64,000 nucleotides of DNA from Pontibacter korlensis. Its GTDB lineage: Bacteria > Bacteroidota > Bacteroidia > Cytophagales > Hymenobacteraceae. The stretch spans positions 2,020,501 through 2,084,500 of the forward strand of contig NZ_CP009621.1 in NCBI RefSeq assembly GCF_000973725.1, in the 5' to 3' direction. Shown piece by piece: positions 34,202 through 41,588 of the stretch. The notes below the pieces were generated by a model. That model made no database searches, was not told where the DNA came from, and worked only from the letters and a program-made list of their open reading frames with translations. Position 1 is the first letter of the stretch, and every line of letters starts with the position of its first letter. The translations under genes and the position numbers were made by a program.

Positions 34202-35644
34202 ATGCGATCTTTATACCTTACCCTTATACTTATCTTGATGCTGTTAGTGCCTGGTCTGGCACAGCAGGTTGCTATTGAGTTGGGTAAAAGTCCGCTGCCT
34301 ATCAACCAATATTATACTATCTCTGTTCGCTTGCATAATCAGCAACTGAAGGACTATACACCATTCCCGGAGATAGAAGGCTTTAAGAAGAGTAATAAGT
34401 TTTCCTCTACCAAGACCATTATTACAGGAGGTAATACCACCACTATACTTACAGTTACCCAGAACTACGCAGCCCTAAAAGAAGGCACTTATACCCTAAA
34501 GCCCTTTACAATGAAAGTGAATGGGCAGACACTCCAATCGGAGGGGATGGAGATTAGCGTGACGGAAATGCAAACTGACGTGCCCCAGGATGCCAATCTG
34601 CCCCCAAACCTGATTGAGCCGGAAGAGGATCAGGTACAACCGGAGCAGGAGGCTGAGTTCATAGATAAAGACGATAATGCTTTCCTGACTTTATACTTAG
34701 ATAAGGAGGAGGTATTTGTAGGAGAAGGAGTAAATGCGGTGCTGTACTTTTACCTGGCTGAGCAGGACCAGCGGTTACTGGACTTTTATGACTTTGCAAA
34801 TCAAATCAACAATTTACTCAGGCTGTTAAAGCAGCCACATGCCTGGGAGGAAGCCTTCGATTTTACAGAGATCACTCCAGAGAAAGTAGTGGTACGTGGT
34901 GAGCCATACCTCCGCTTTAAGCTGTATGAGTCGGTGCTATACCCTATCAAAGCCAAGCCCCTAACTTTCCCGCAGCTTCAGCTCCGGATGATAAAGTATA
35001 AGGTAGCTAAAAACCCGACGCTGCTCACCGAGGATAGGCAGGAAGGATACAAAACCTTCTACTCCCGGCCAAGGGAGGTGCAAGTGAAAGAGCTTCCTCC
35101 GCACCCGCTGCGCGACGTTGTGCCGGTAGGCAACTACAGCATGCGCGAACGCCTCTCGAAGGAGATAGTGGCAGTAAACAGAAGCTTTAGCTATGTATTT
35201 GAGGTGGAGGGCGAAGGTAACCTGGCTGCCATCATGCAGCCACAACCTCAGGTGCCTCCGGGCCTCGACTTTTACCCGCCGGATGTGCAGCAAGACCTTA
35301 CCAGAAGGGCAGGCCGGGTAGTAGGCTCCAAGAGTTTTTCTTACGCTGTTTTAGCCCGTGAGCCAGGTACTTATAACATTGGTGAAGCAATACAATGGAT
35401 ATACTTTAACCCTGTTACCGCTGCTTATGACACCCTGCGCCCTACTATGCAGGTGCAAATAACCGGTGCCCGAGACAGCGATGCTTTGGTTTTATCCCGA
35501 GATTTAGGATCTTTCTACAACATTATCGAAAACGAGGACAATACGCTGGTGAGCCTTCACCTTTTTGATGAGGTAAAGCGCTATACCAACATTATTCTGC
35601 TAGTGCTGCTAGCCGTAGCGGCATTTGTCTTCATAAAGAAGTAA
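34202..35644 (+). CDS. batD: BatD family protein
   Basis: BatD (Bacteroides aerotolerance operon type) protein, 480 residues. It has a signal peptide (about 1-20), a long region of Ig-like beta domains ([49 protein letters not shown]) and a single C-terminal membrane helix (about 460-477: [16 protein letters not shown]). BatD usually works with MoxR and VWA proteins in envelope integrity, but those genes are not adjacent here. A MoxR gene lies at 11-12 kb. It is followed 2 bp later by aroC, so they are co-transcribed. Confidence 0.9.
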   Translation: MRSLYLTLILILMLLVPGLAQQVAIELGKSPLPINQYYTISVRLHNQQLKDYTPFPEIEGFKKSNKFSSTKTIITGGNTTTILTVTQNYAALKEGTYTLKPFTMKVNGQTLQSEGMEISVTEMQTDVPQDANLPPNLIEPEEDQVQPEQEAEFIDKDDNAFLTLYLDKEEVFVGEGVNAVLYFYLAEQDQRLLDFYDFANQINNLLRLLKQPHAWEEAFDFTEITPEKVVVRGEPYLRFKLYESVLYPIKAKPLTFPQLQLRMIKYKVAKNPTLLTEDRQEGYKTFYSRPREVQVKELPPHPLRDVVPVGNYSMRERLSKEIVAVNRSFSYVFEVEGEGNLAAIMQPQPQVPPGLDFYPPDVQQDLTRRAGRVVGSKSFSYAVLAREPGTYNIGEAIQWIYFNPVTAAYDTLRPTMQVQITGARDSDALVLSRDLGSFYNIIENEDNTLVSLHLFDEVKRYTNIILLVLLAVAAFVFIKK

Positions 35645-35646
35645 CT

Positions 35647-36726
35647 ATGAGCAATTCGTACGGAAAGCTTTTCCGGATAACAACATTTGGAGAGTCGCAT
35701 GGTGCGGCTGTGGGAGTAATAGTAGATGGTTGCCCTGCTGGCCTGGAAATCTCAATAGAAGAGATTCAGCATGCTTTGGATCGCCGCCGCCCCGGACAAT
35801 CTGATATTACCACACCCCGCAAAGAGGAAGACAAGGTAACAATACTGTCTGGTATTTTTGAAGGAAGAACCACTGGTACGCCCATTGCCATGGTGGTGAA
35901 TAACAAAGATCAGCACAGCCATGACTATAGCCACGTAGAACATGCATTCCGTCCTTCGCACGCTGACTATACCTACACGGCTAAGTATGGCACTCGGGAT
36001 TACCGCGGCGGAGGCCGTAGTTCTGCACGCGAGACAGTGGCGCGTGTAGCTGCTGGTGCGCTGGCTGCAAAACTTCTGCTGCACCACGGAATTACGGTAC
36101 AGAGCTATGTATCGCAGGTGGGAAGTATAAAGCTGCGCAAGTCCTATGATAAACTAGACCTGAGCCAAATAGACTCTAATAAAGTTCGTTGCCCCGACGG
36201 TAAAACGGCTGCGCGTATGATTGGCGTGGTAGAAGAGGCCCGTGATAATCTGGACACTATTGGCGGTGTTGTTAGCTGTGTGGTGAAAGGAGTCCCAGCC
36301 GGTTTGGGAGAGCCAGTGTTTGACAAACTGCACGCAGAGCTAGGCAAGGCTATGCTAAGTATAAATGCCGTGAAAGGCTTTGAGTATGGCAGTGGTTTCG
36401 AGGGCGTGAAAATGCGTGGTTCAGAGCACAACGATCAATTCTATACTGATGAGCAAGGTAACATCCGAACACACACCAATAATTCTGGCGGTATACAGGG
36501 TGGCATCAGCAACGGGCAGGACATCTACTTTAATGTAGCCTTTAAACCTGTTGCTACTATTCTGCAGCCTCAGACAACTATTAACGATGCAGGCGAGGAG
36601 ATAACACTACAAGGCAAGGGCCGCCACGACCCTTGTGTACTGCCGCGTGCGGTGCCTATCGTGGATGCCATGGCTGCACTAGTAATAGCGGATTTTCTGC
36701 TGCGACAGAAAGTTAATAAGGTGTAG
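35647..36726 (+). CDS. aroC: Chorismate synthase
   Basis: Last step of the shikimate pathway: EPSP to chorismate, FMN-dependent. It has 359 residues with all three family signatures: [43 protein letters not shown] and the C-terminal [18 protein letters not shown]. It lies 2 bp after batD, an unusual neighbour, suggesting a shared transcript. Confidence 0.98.
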   Translation: MSNSYGKLFRITTFGESHGAAVGVIVDGCPAGLEISIEEIQHALDRRRPGQSDITTPRKEEDKVTILSGIFEGRTTGTPIAMVVNNKDQHSHDYSHVEHAFRPSHADYTYTAKYGTRDYRGGGRSSARETVARVAAGALAAKLLLHHGITVQSYVSQVGSIKLRKSYDKLDLSQIDSNKVRCPDGKTAARMIGVVEEARDNLDTIGGVVSCVVKGVPAGLGEPVFDKLHAELGKAMLSINAVKGFEYGSGFEGVKMRGSEHNDQFYTDEQGNIRTHTNNSGGIQGGISNGQDIYFNVAFKPVATILQPQTTINDAGEEITLQGKGRHDPCVLPRAVPIVDAMAALVIADFLLRQKVNKV

Positions 36727-36743
36727 TTGCTGGTTTTACAGCA

Positions 36744-37415
36744 TCAATCATACTTTTCAGAAGCCTTTCGTGCCTTTTTAGGGGTACGGGAGGCTTTTTT
36801 CTTATTGCTCCCTATCGGGATGCTCATAAACTTAACATCACTAGGTACCATGTAGCGGCGCTGTTGCTGGCGGTTCACCTGCATTAGCCCATATTGGGCA
36901 TTAGCCTCCGCATCCATCGCCCGCATCTTTGTTAGATCTTTATCCTCCAGTGGCCTTAGGTCTACTTCAGGCTTAGGCTCTTTTGGTAGCTTCACCTTAG
37001 ACATAGCCTCTTGTAGCTCCCGCTCCGTAGCCCAAGGCATAACATCCACAGTAGGAAGTTGTGCTGGGCTCTCTATGAGGTGCAAAACAACTGAATAACT
37101 ACTGCCAGTGTAATTCTTGGGTATAAGCAGGTGCTGTTTCTGGTAACCTAAAGCCGCAACCACTACACTGTCTCTAGGCAAGACAGGTATAGAGAAAAAG
37201 CCGCTGGTATTAGTGTGGGTCCCACGAGTAGTATTAGGGACAAATATAGCTACGCCAGCCATACTCACTGCACTATCACCAGACACCACCATACCTGATA
37301 GCTGTACTACGTGGTTATGCTCTTGTGCTGTTACCTCCCCGGGACATGCAAAAATTAGTATAAAGAGTATAGGTGGCAAAATGCACCAGTGCTTTAGAGG
37401 AAGGCAGTTTTTCAT
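36744..37415 (-). CDS. Carboxypeptidase-regulatory-domain protein, exported
   Basis: A 223-residue exported protein with a hydrophobic signal (about 10-32) and one carboxypeptidase-like regulatory beta domain (VVQLSGMVVSGDSAVSMAGVAIFVPNTTRGTHTNTSGFFSIPVL). The C-terminal half is lysine- and arginine-rich (KKKASRTPKKARKASEKYD end) with no named domain. Such proteins are usually periplasmic or outer-membrane-associated in Bacteroidetes. It converges on aroC, with 17 bp between their stops. Confidence 0.8.
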   Translation of the reverse strand: MKNCLPLKHWCILPPILFILIFACPGEVTAQEHNHVVQLSGMVVSGDSAVSMAGVAIFVPNTTRGTHTNTSGFFSIPVLPRDSVVVAALGYQKQHLLIPKNYTGSSYSVVLHLIESPAQLPTVDVMPWATERELQEAMSKVKLPKEPKPEVDLRPLEDKDLTKMRAMDAEANAQYGLMQVNRQQQRRYMVPSDVKFMSIPIGSNKKKASRTPKKARKASEKYD

Positions 37416-37552
37416 AGCTTTAAAGGTTCGGACGGAGTTGCAAGCACAGCCCTGCTTGAAGAAGCTCAGTAGAAAGCTGTATCAGTATATAGTAACGTTG
37501 CTATACTCGTGTTATTGCCTAACTTCTTGAAGTACTGCATCTAGCCTGCTAT

Positions 37553-37593
37553 AAAACAAGACGGCCGCCCCTGCATAGCAAAGGCGGCCGTCT
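37553..37593 (-). terminator. Terminator of the Na+/H+ antiporter gene
   Basis: AGACGGCCGCC (37559-37569) pairs with GGCGGCCGTCT (37583-37593), an 11-bp GC-rich stem. On the minus strand TTGTTTTA follows. Confidence 0.85.
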
Positions 37594-37610
37594 GTATCTT
37601 TATCTTCTGC

Positions 37611-39002
37611 TTAGAACAGTCTCAAGTGTACTACCAGGAACCAAACCAGTACTAGGATTGGCAACAAGAATGGGATTGAGTAACGCAGAACGTATGCGAA
37701 GAAGGTTGGCATTTTGATACCCGCGCTTTCTGCGATGGCTTTCACCATGAAGTTAGGTCCGTTACCAATGTAGGTAAAGGCACCGAAAAGAACAGCAGCA
37801 AGCGATATAGCCTCTAACTGAACTAAGGTGTCAAGACCTGCCGCCGAAGTGCCTGCAGCAAACTGACGTACCTCAGCAACATTGTTCTGTGCCAGGTCAT
37901 ACTTAGCCATCGCCAACGATAGGAAGTTTGCATAAGTAGGTGCGTTATCCAGGAAACCTGACAGCGAACCTGTGGCCCAGTATAGGAAGTTTGGAGTAAT
38001 GTAGCTCGCAAATGCTGGTGATGATGCAATCTGTGCTGATAATTGCAGTGCTGGCATCATGGTAAAGAAGATACCGAAGAACAGGAACACTACCTCCAGA
38101 ATTGGGTGGAAGTTAAAGTGGTTACCTGCCAGTGCCGTTTTGCTGGAGAAACGGTAGCACAGGAAAGCAGCAGTTAGTTGGATGATCTCACGAAGGAAGG
38201 AAATCTTTGCACCATCGTAGTAGATGTGCGGTAAACCATCTATCACGTTAGGGTCCAGGAATACTGCACCGATGATAATAGCTAACCAGAACAGGTTGCG
38301 CTTACCTGTAAAGTGAAACTCCGTTTTCTCCTGGTTTCTTGCCACGACCTCAGGTCGTGGCAAGAAAGTCGTTTCTTTATTACGACGGTCAACCAGGAAA
38401 AACAGAAGGCAAAGCAGTGCAATTGATAACACCCAAGGAGTAAACAGGTGCTGTAGTGTCCAGAAGAACGGAACACCTTTTATAAAGCCGATAAACAGCG
38501 GAGGATCTCCTAGTGGAGTAAGCAAACCACCAGCGTTACTCACAATAAAGATGAAGAAAACGATCTGGTAAGGCTTTATACGGTGGTTATTGAGCCTGAT
38601 AAACGGGCGTATTAAAAGGAGCGATGCACCTGTAGTACCAATGAAGTTAGCCAGTATAGCTCCTACTGCCACCAAAGCCACATTCATGATTGGGGTAGCG
38701 TTAGCATTTACATTCAGGTAAATACCACCAGCAGCTATATACAGTGAGCTGAGTAGGGCCGCAAACGTAATATACTCTGCCAGTGTGTGTACCGGCATGT
38801 GTGTGTCGCCTAAAACAAAGAGATAATATGCCAGCACAGTTAAGCCAAGTACAACGGCTACAGTTTTGTAATTATGCTCCCAGAAATGGCCGAAGAAGAT
38901 AGGACCGGCAGCAATCATACCTATGAGAACCAGAAACGGTATAATCAGGAACATCGGCAGTGCGTGCTGTGCCTGTGCCAGTAGTATAAAATTGTTTAGC
39001 AT
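37611..39002 (-). CDS. Putative sodium:proton antiporter (NhaD-like)
   Basis: Inner-membrane transporter of the ion-transporter superfamily, 463 residues from the ATG at 39000-39002. A start at 39044 would add a non-hydrophobic leader. There are about 12 membrane segments, with FIGTTGASLLLIRPFIRLN and VSNAGGLLTPLGDPPLFIGF in the first half and LSGFLDNAPTYANFL in the second, the motifs of NhaD/ArsB-type carriers. A 33-bp perfect palindrome lies in a cytoplasmic-loop region (encoding ..FLPRPEVVARNQ..). An exact -7 box TATCTTTG (complement of 39042-39049) sits about 40 bp upstream. Na+ specificity is a family inference. Confidence 0.88.
   Translation of the reverse strand: MLNNFILLAQAQHALPMFLIIPFLVLIGMIAAGPIFFGHFWEHNYKTVAVVLGLTVLAYYLFVLGDTHMPVHTLAEYITFAALLSSLYIAAGGIYLNVNANATPIMNVALVAVGAILANFIGTTGASLLLIRPFIRLNNHRIKPYQIVFFIFIVSNAGGLLTPLGDPPLFIGFIKGVPFFWTLQHLFTPWVLSIALLCLLFFLVDRRNKETTFLPRPEVVARNQEKTEFHFTGKRNLFWLAIIIGAVFLDPNVIDGLPHIYYDGAKISFLREIIQLTAAFLCYRFSSKTALAGNHFNFHPILEVVFLFFGIFFTMMPALQLSAQIASSPAFASYITPNFLYWATGSLSGFLDNAPTYANFLSLAMAKYDLAQNNVAEVRQFAAGTSAAGLDTLVQLEAISLAAVLFGAFTYIGNGPNFMVKAIAESAGIKMPTFFAYVLRYSIPFLLPILVLVWFLVVHLRLF
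38335..38367. repeat. 33-bp perfect palindrome within the antiporter gene
   Basis: TTTCTTGCCACGACCT (38335-38350), one central C, then its exact complement (38352-38367). It keeps the reading frame open and encodes part of a hydrophilic loop (..TFLPRPEVVARNQ..). No reason for it is evident from the protein. Confidence 0.9.
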
Positions 39003-39172
39003 GGTGTGGGTTAGTGCTGTGTTAGATTTTTGCTTGCAGCACAAAGATACATTTTCTGAGCTAAATAGCTAAGGAATCGCCGGGCTCAGAAGCAGTTTGG
39101 ATGTATGTACATGGAGCTGCAGCAGCAGAGATTTAGCAGTTTAAAGAAATTGTTGGAAGCTACCTCTAAAAG

Positions 39173-39213
39173 CAAAACAAGAGCAAAGAATCTGGATCTT
39201 TGCTCTTGTTTTG
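39173..39213. terminator. Hairpin terminator near the small coiled-coil gene
   Basis: A 17-bp perfect stem (CAAAACAAGAGCAAAGA at 39173-39189 with its complement at 39197-39213), loop 7 nt, with A/T-rich flanks suited to termination on either strand. It is about 18 bp past the stop of the small minus-strand gene. Confidence 0.8.
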
Positions 39214-39231
39214 GTAAGGCTGGTACCACCT

Positions 39232-39429
39232 TTATTTTAAAGCTTTGGTTGTATCAATACTTACAACAGGTATGTCCTCATCTCTTATCACATCTTCAGC
39301 CTGATGGTTATCAGTTTGAGCTGTTGCGTCGCTTTCTACTTTTGACCGAAGGGACTCTAACTTGCTTTCCAGATTCGTGATTTCTTCTTTTATACTTTCT
39401 TTATCTTCCTCTGTCATGATCTTTTTCAC
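39232..39429 (-). CDS. Small coiled-coil protein
   Basis: A 65-residue acidic protein; the first half is a likely coiled coil (EEDKESIKEEITNLESKLESLRSKVES), the rest unordered. The start could be the first Met or the Met at residue 5. Function is unknown. A clear terminator follows it, which supports it as a gene. I do not recognise a family. Confidence 0.55.
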   Translation of the reverse strand: MKKIMTEEDKESIKEEITNLESKLESLRSKVESDATAQTDNHQAEDVIRDEDIPVVSIDTTKALK

Positions 39430-39592
39430 TATAAGTTTAAGTGCAATGCTTAAAGGCTGTTTTTACAGCTTTATGTTAAGTATACTTCTAATTATTGGCG
39501 TTTGTTTTGCTTAAAATAGGCTCAAGCGCCTTTTAAGTACAAATTCTATATGTTGAAGAAGATGCTGTGTGCAATGGATTTATACTTAATTA

Positions 39593-40529
39593 ACTCAAGT
39601 TGCGTGATAGTGCATGCGGTATAAAACAAAAAAATCTGTTCTGCCAGTGGCTAGAGTACGTTTTAAAGTTTGCAGACTCTTAAACCGTAACAGCCATGAC
39701 AGAACAGACCATTACAATTTACTGCTTTATAGACGATTTCTTCCATGCCGTTGGCAGAAAAGATGACGCTCACTGCAAAATAAATGATGCCGAGCTGCTC
39801 ACCACGGCTCTGCTCTCGGCCCGCTACTTCCACGGTAACCTGTGCTCGTACTCATACATGCAAGCCCATCACGGGGTGAGGCGCATTGACAAATCCGGCT
39901 TTACCCGCCGCCTGCACGGCCTGCAGCCCCAGTTGCTGGCTTTGTTTGCCGCCCTGGGCCAGAGTCTGAAAGAGCTCAACACTTCCTCAGCTTACCTGAT
40001 CGACTCTTTCCCGGTGGCCGTGTGCGACAACATCCGCATCCCTTTCTGCCACCTGCTCCAAGGCGAGGCCTATCGGGGCAAGTGCCAGAGCAAGCGGCGC
40101 TACTTCTACGGCTTCCGCGTTCAGGTCATCACCACCTCGGACGGTGTGCCGGTGCAGTTCTACATCCTGAGCCGGCTCTTTTGTCGACATCACTGCCATC
40201 AAGGCCATGGAAGTAGACCTGCCCCAGGACAGCCAGCTTTACGCTGACGCCGCCTACACCTGCTATGAGGTGGAGGACCTGCTCAGAGAATGCGAGCAGG
40301 TGGAGCTTCGCTGCTGCCGCAAGGCTAACAGCAAGCGAAAGGATGAACCCTGCATGGCCTTTCTGAAGGGCTACTACCGCAAGCGCATCGAAACCACCTT
40401 CTCGGGCATTACCGGCTTCTTCCCCAAGAAGATCCATGCCGTCACAGCCGAAGGTTTCATCCTCAAACTCATTCTCTTTATCTTCGCCTATACCCTAGCG
40501 CAAGTCATCGACTAGCTCGCAACTTGGGT
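39593..40529 (+). mobile_element. IS982-family insertion sequence, 937 bp, with target duplication
   Basis: Terminal inverted repeats ACTCAAGTTGCGTGATAGT (39593 onward) and ACCCAAGTTGCGAGCTAGT (complement, from 40529) agree at 16 of 19 positions. A 6-bp repeat TAATTA flanks both ends (39587-39592 and 40530-40535), which fits a target duplication, although TAATTA is also a palindrome. Length and transposase type fit IS982. It carries one transposase gene, which is frameshifted. The insertion breaks no recognisable gene: it lies in the gap between the small coiled-coil gene and the nfu gene. Its codons and base composition look more GC-rich than the surroundings. Confidence 0.9.
39696..40515 (+). 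pseudogene. Frameshifted IS982-family DDE transposase
   Basis: Two adjacent frames together make one IS982-type transposase of about 270 residues. Frame one (39696 on) reads MTEQTITIYCFIDDFFHAV through SYSYMQAHHGVRRIDKSGF and the first catalytic Asp in YLIDSFPVAV, then goes off near ILSRLFC. Frame two resumes with SFVDITAIKAMEVDLPQ, YADAAYT (second Asp) and KRIETTFSGITG (Glu). The join is around 40170-40180, where one extra C in AGCCGGCTC restores the expected GSFVD sequence if removed. So it is probably a one-base insertion, and the copy is inactive unless ribosomes shift frame. A sequencing error is also possible. Confidence 0.87.
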
Positions 40530-40781
40530 TAATTAGTAGATGTGTTATTACTGAACAGTAAGTAATTAACGCATGATAAGTGATCTGCTGTAATGGTTTT
40601 GGCTTCTGTTTCACTAATATGAAAATCCTGTAGTAAGCAGGTCAGAGTATAGCTTAAAGCACGAAGCAGTGGGGTTTGAAATAGTGGCGGGTAAGGCAGC
40701 ACATGCACTTGTCGTAAATAATGCCTAATTTTGGAAACTTTAACCAATAGCCACAGGTTTTAACCTTAAACAGCGAATATT

Positions 40782-41393
40782 ATGACAGAAAATAAAGAAA
40801 AAATGGTTTCTGTGTACGCAGAGGCTAACCCGAACCCTGAGTCAATGAAGTTTGTGCTGAACGTGCAGATGTTGCCAGACGGCCAGAGCGTGGATTATCC
40901 AAACCTGGAGAGCGCAATTGAGTCGCCGTTGGCGCAGGAGCTGTTCAACTTCGACTATGTGTCACGTGTGTTCATTGCAAGTAACTTTGTAACCGTAACA
41001 AAAAGCGCTGACCTGGAGTGGGTAAAGATTATCCCAGAACTGCGCACCTTCCTGAAGTCTTATGTAGAGGCAGGCGGACCAATTTTTAACGAAGGTTTTT
41101 CTGCTGCCAAAGCAGAGCCAACTGCCGCAAGCGGAGAGGCATCTGCCGAAGACACTGAGATTGCTAAGAAAGTAACTGATTTGTTGGAGAACTACGTTCG
41201 TCCAGCTGTAGAGCAGGATGGTGGTAACATCAGCTTTAAATCATATCATGATGGCGTGGTAACAGTACACCTGCAAGGTTCTTGCAGCGGTTGCCCATCT
41301 GCTACCGTAACGCTGAAAGCTGGTATCGAGAACCTGCTGAAGCGTATGGTGCCTGAAGTAAAAGAAGTAGTTGCTGACGGTGTAGTTATCTAA
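40782..41393 (+). CDS. Nfu/NifU-type iron-sulfur scaffold protein
   Basis: Iron-sulfur cluster carrier of 203 residues. An N-terminal Nfu domain (about 8-100: YAEANPNPESMKFVLNVQMLPDG, FNFDYVSRVFIASNFVTVTK) is joined to the C-terminal NifU-like domain (about 125-200). In the latter, CSGCPSATVTLKAGIENLLK carries the cluster-binding CxxC, and VRPAVEQDGGNISF is characteristic. It assists [4Fe-4S] delivery to target proteins. It is a single gene ending in a strong terminator. Confidence 0.95.
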   Translation: MTENKEKMVSVYAEANPNPESMKFVLNVQMLPDGQSVDYPNLESAIESPLAQELFNFDYVSRVFIASNFVTVTKSADLEWVKIIPELRTFLKSYVEAGGPIFNEGFSAAKAEPTAASGEASAEDTEIAKKVTDLLENYVRPAVEQDGGNISFKSYHDGVVTVHLQGSCSGCPSATVTLKAGIENLLKRMVPEVKEVVADGVVI

Positions 41394-41410
41394 TAAAGCC
41401 ACAGCAATAA

Positions 41411-41445
41411 CAAAAAAGCCAGCTCTAAAAGAGCTGGCTTTTTTG
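41411..41445 (+). terminator. Terminator of the nfu gene
   Basis: A 15-bp perfect stem (41411-41425 and 41431-41445, CAAAAAAGCCAGCTC and complement) with loop TAAAA and a T-run. Confidence 0.92.
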
Positions 41446-41529
41446 TTTGAGAATATGGATGAGTTGAAGTAGCAGGTTTAACAATAGTTGCCTTTGCTGC
41501 TAGAGCCTTACATATAGCTCTACTATCAA

Positions 41530-41577
41530 CAAAACAAGAAAGCCCGGAACACTGCTGTCCCGGGCTTTCTTGTTTTG
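41530..41577 (-). terminator. Terminator of secDF, long stem
   Basis: An 18-bp perfect stem (CAAAACAAGAAAGCCCGG, 41530-41547, with complement 41560-41577), loop 12 nt. It lies 12 bp past the secDF stop. Confidence 0.88.
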
Positions 41578-41588
41578 TATTGCTATAA

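Noticed and set aside
39173..39213. The perfect inverted repeat as a possible mobile-element end
   Set aside because: Loop size and A/T flanks fit a simple terminator, and no second copy or duplication is seen nearby.
39105..39380. 91-codon plus-strand frame across the hairpin at 39173-39213
   Set aside because: It runs through a terminator and antisense to the small coiled-coil gene; its sequence looks random.
40172..40180. Programmed frameshift site in the transposase
   Set aside because: The slippery pattern expected for -1 shifting (A6 or similar) is absent, and IS982 normally has one frame. A one-base insertion is the simpler reading.
40529..40747. 72-codon minus-strand frame next to the IS right end
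   Set aside because: Starts inside an intergenic gap and ends at the IS border; no motif. Not enough to call a gene interrupted by the IS.
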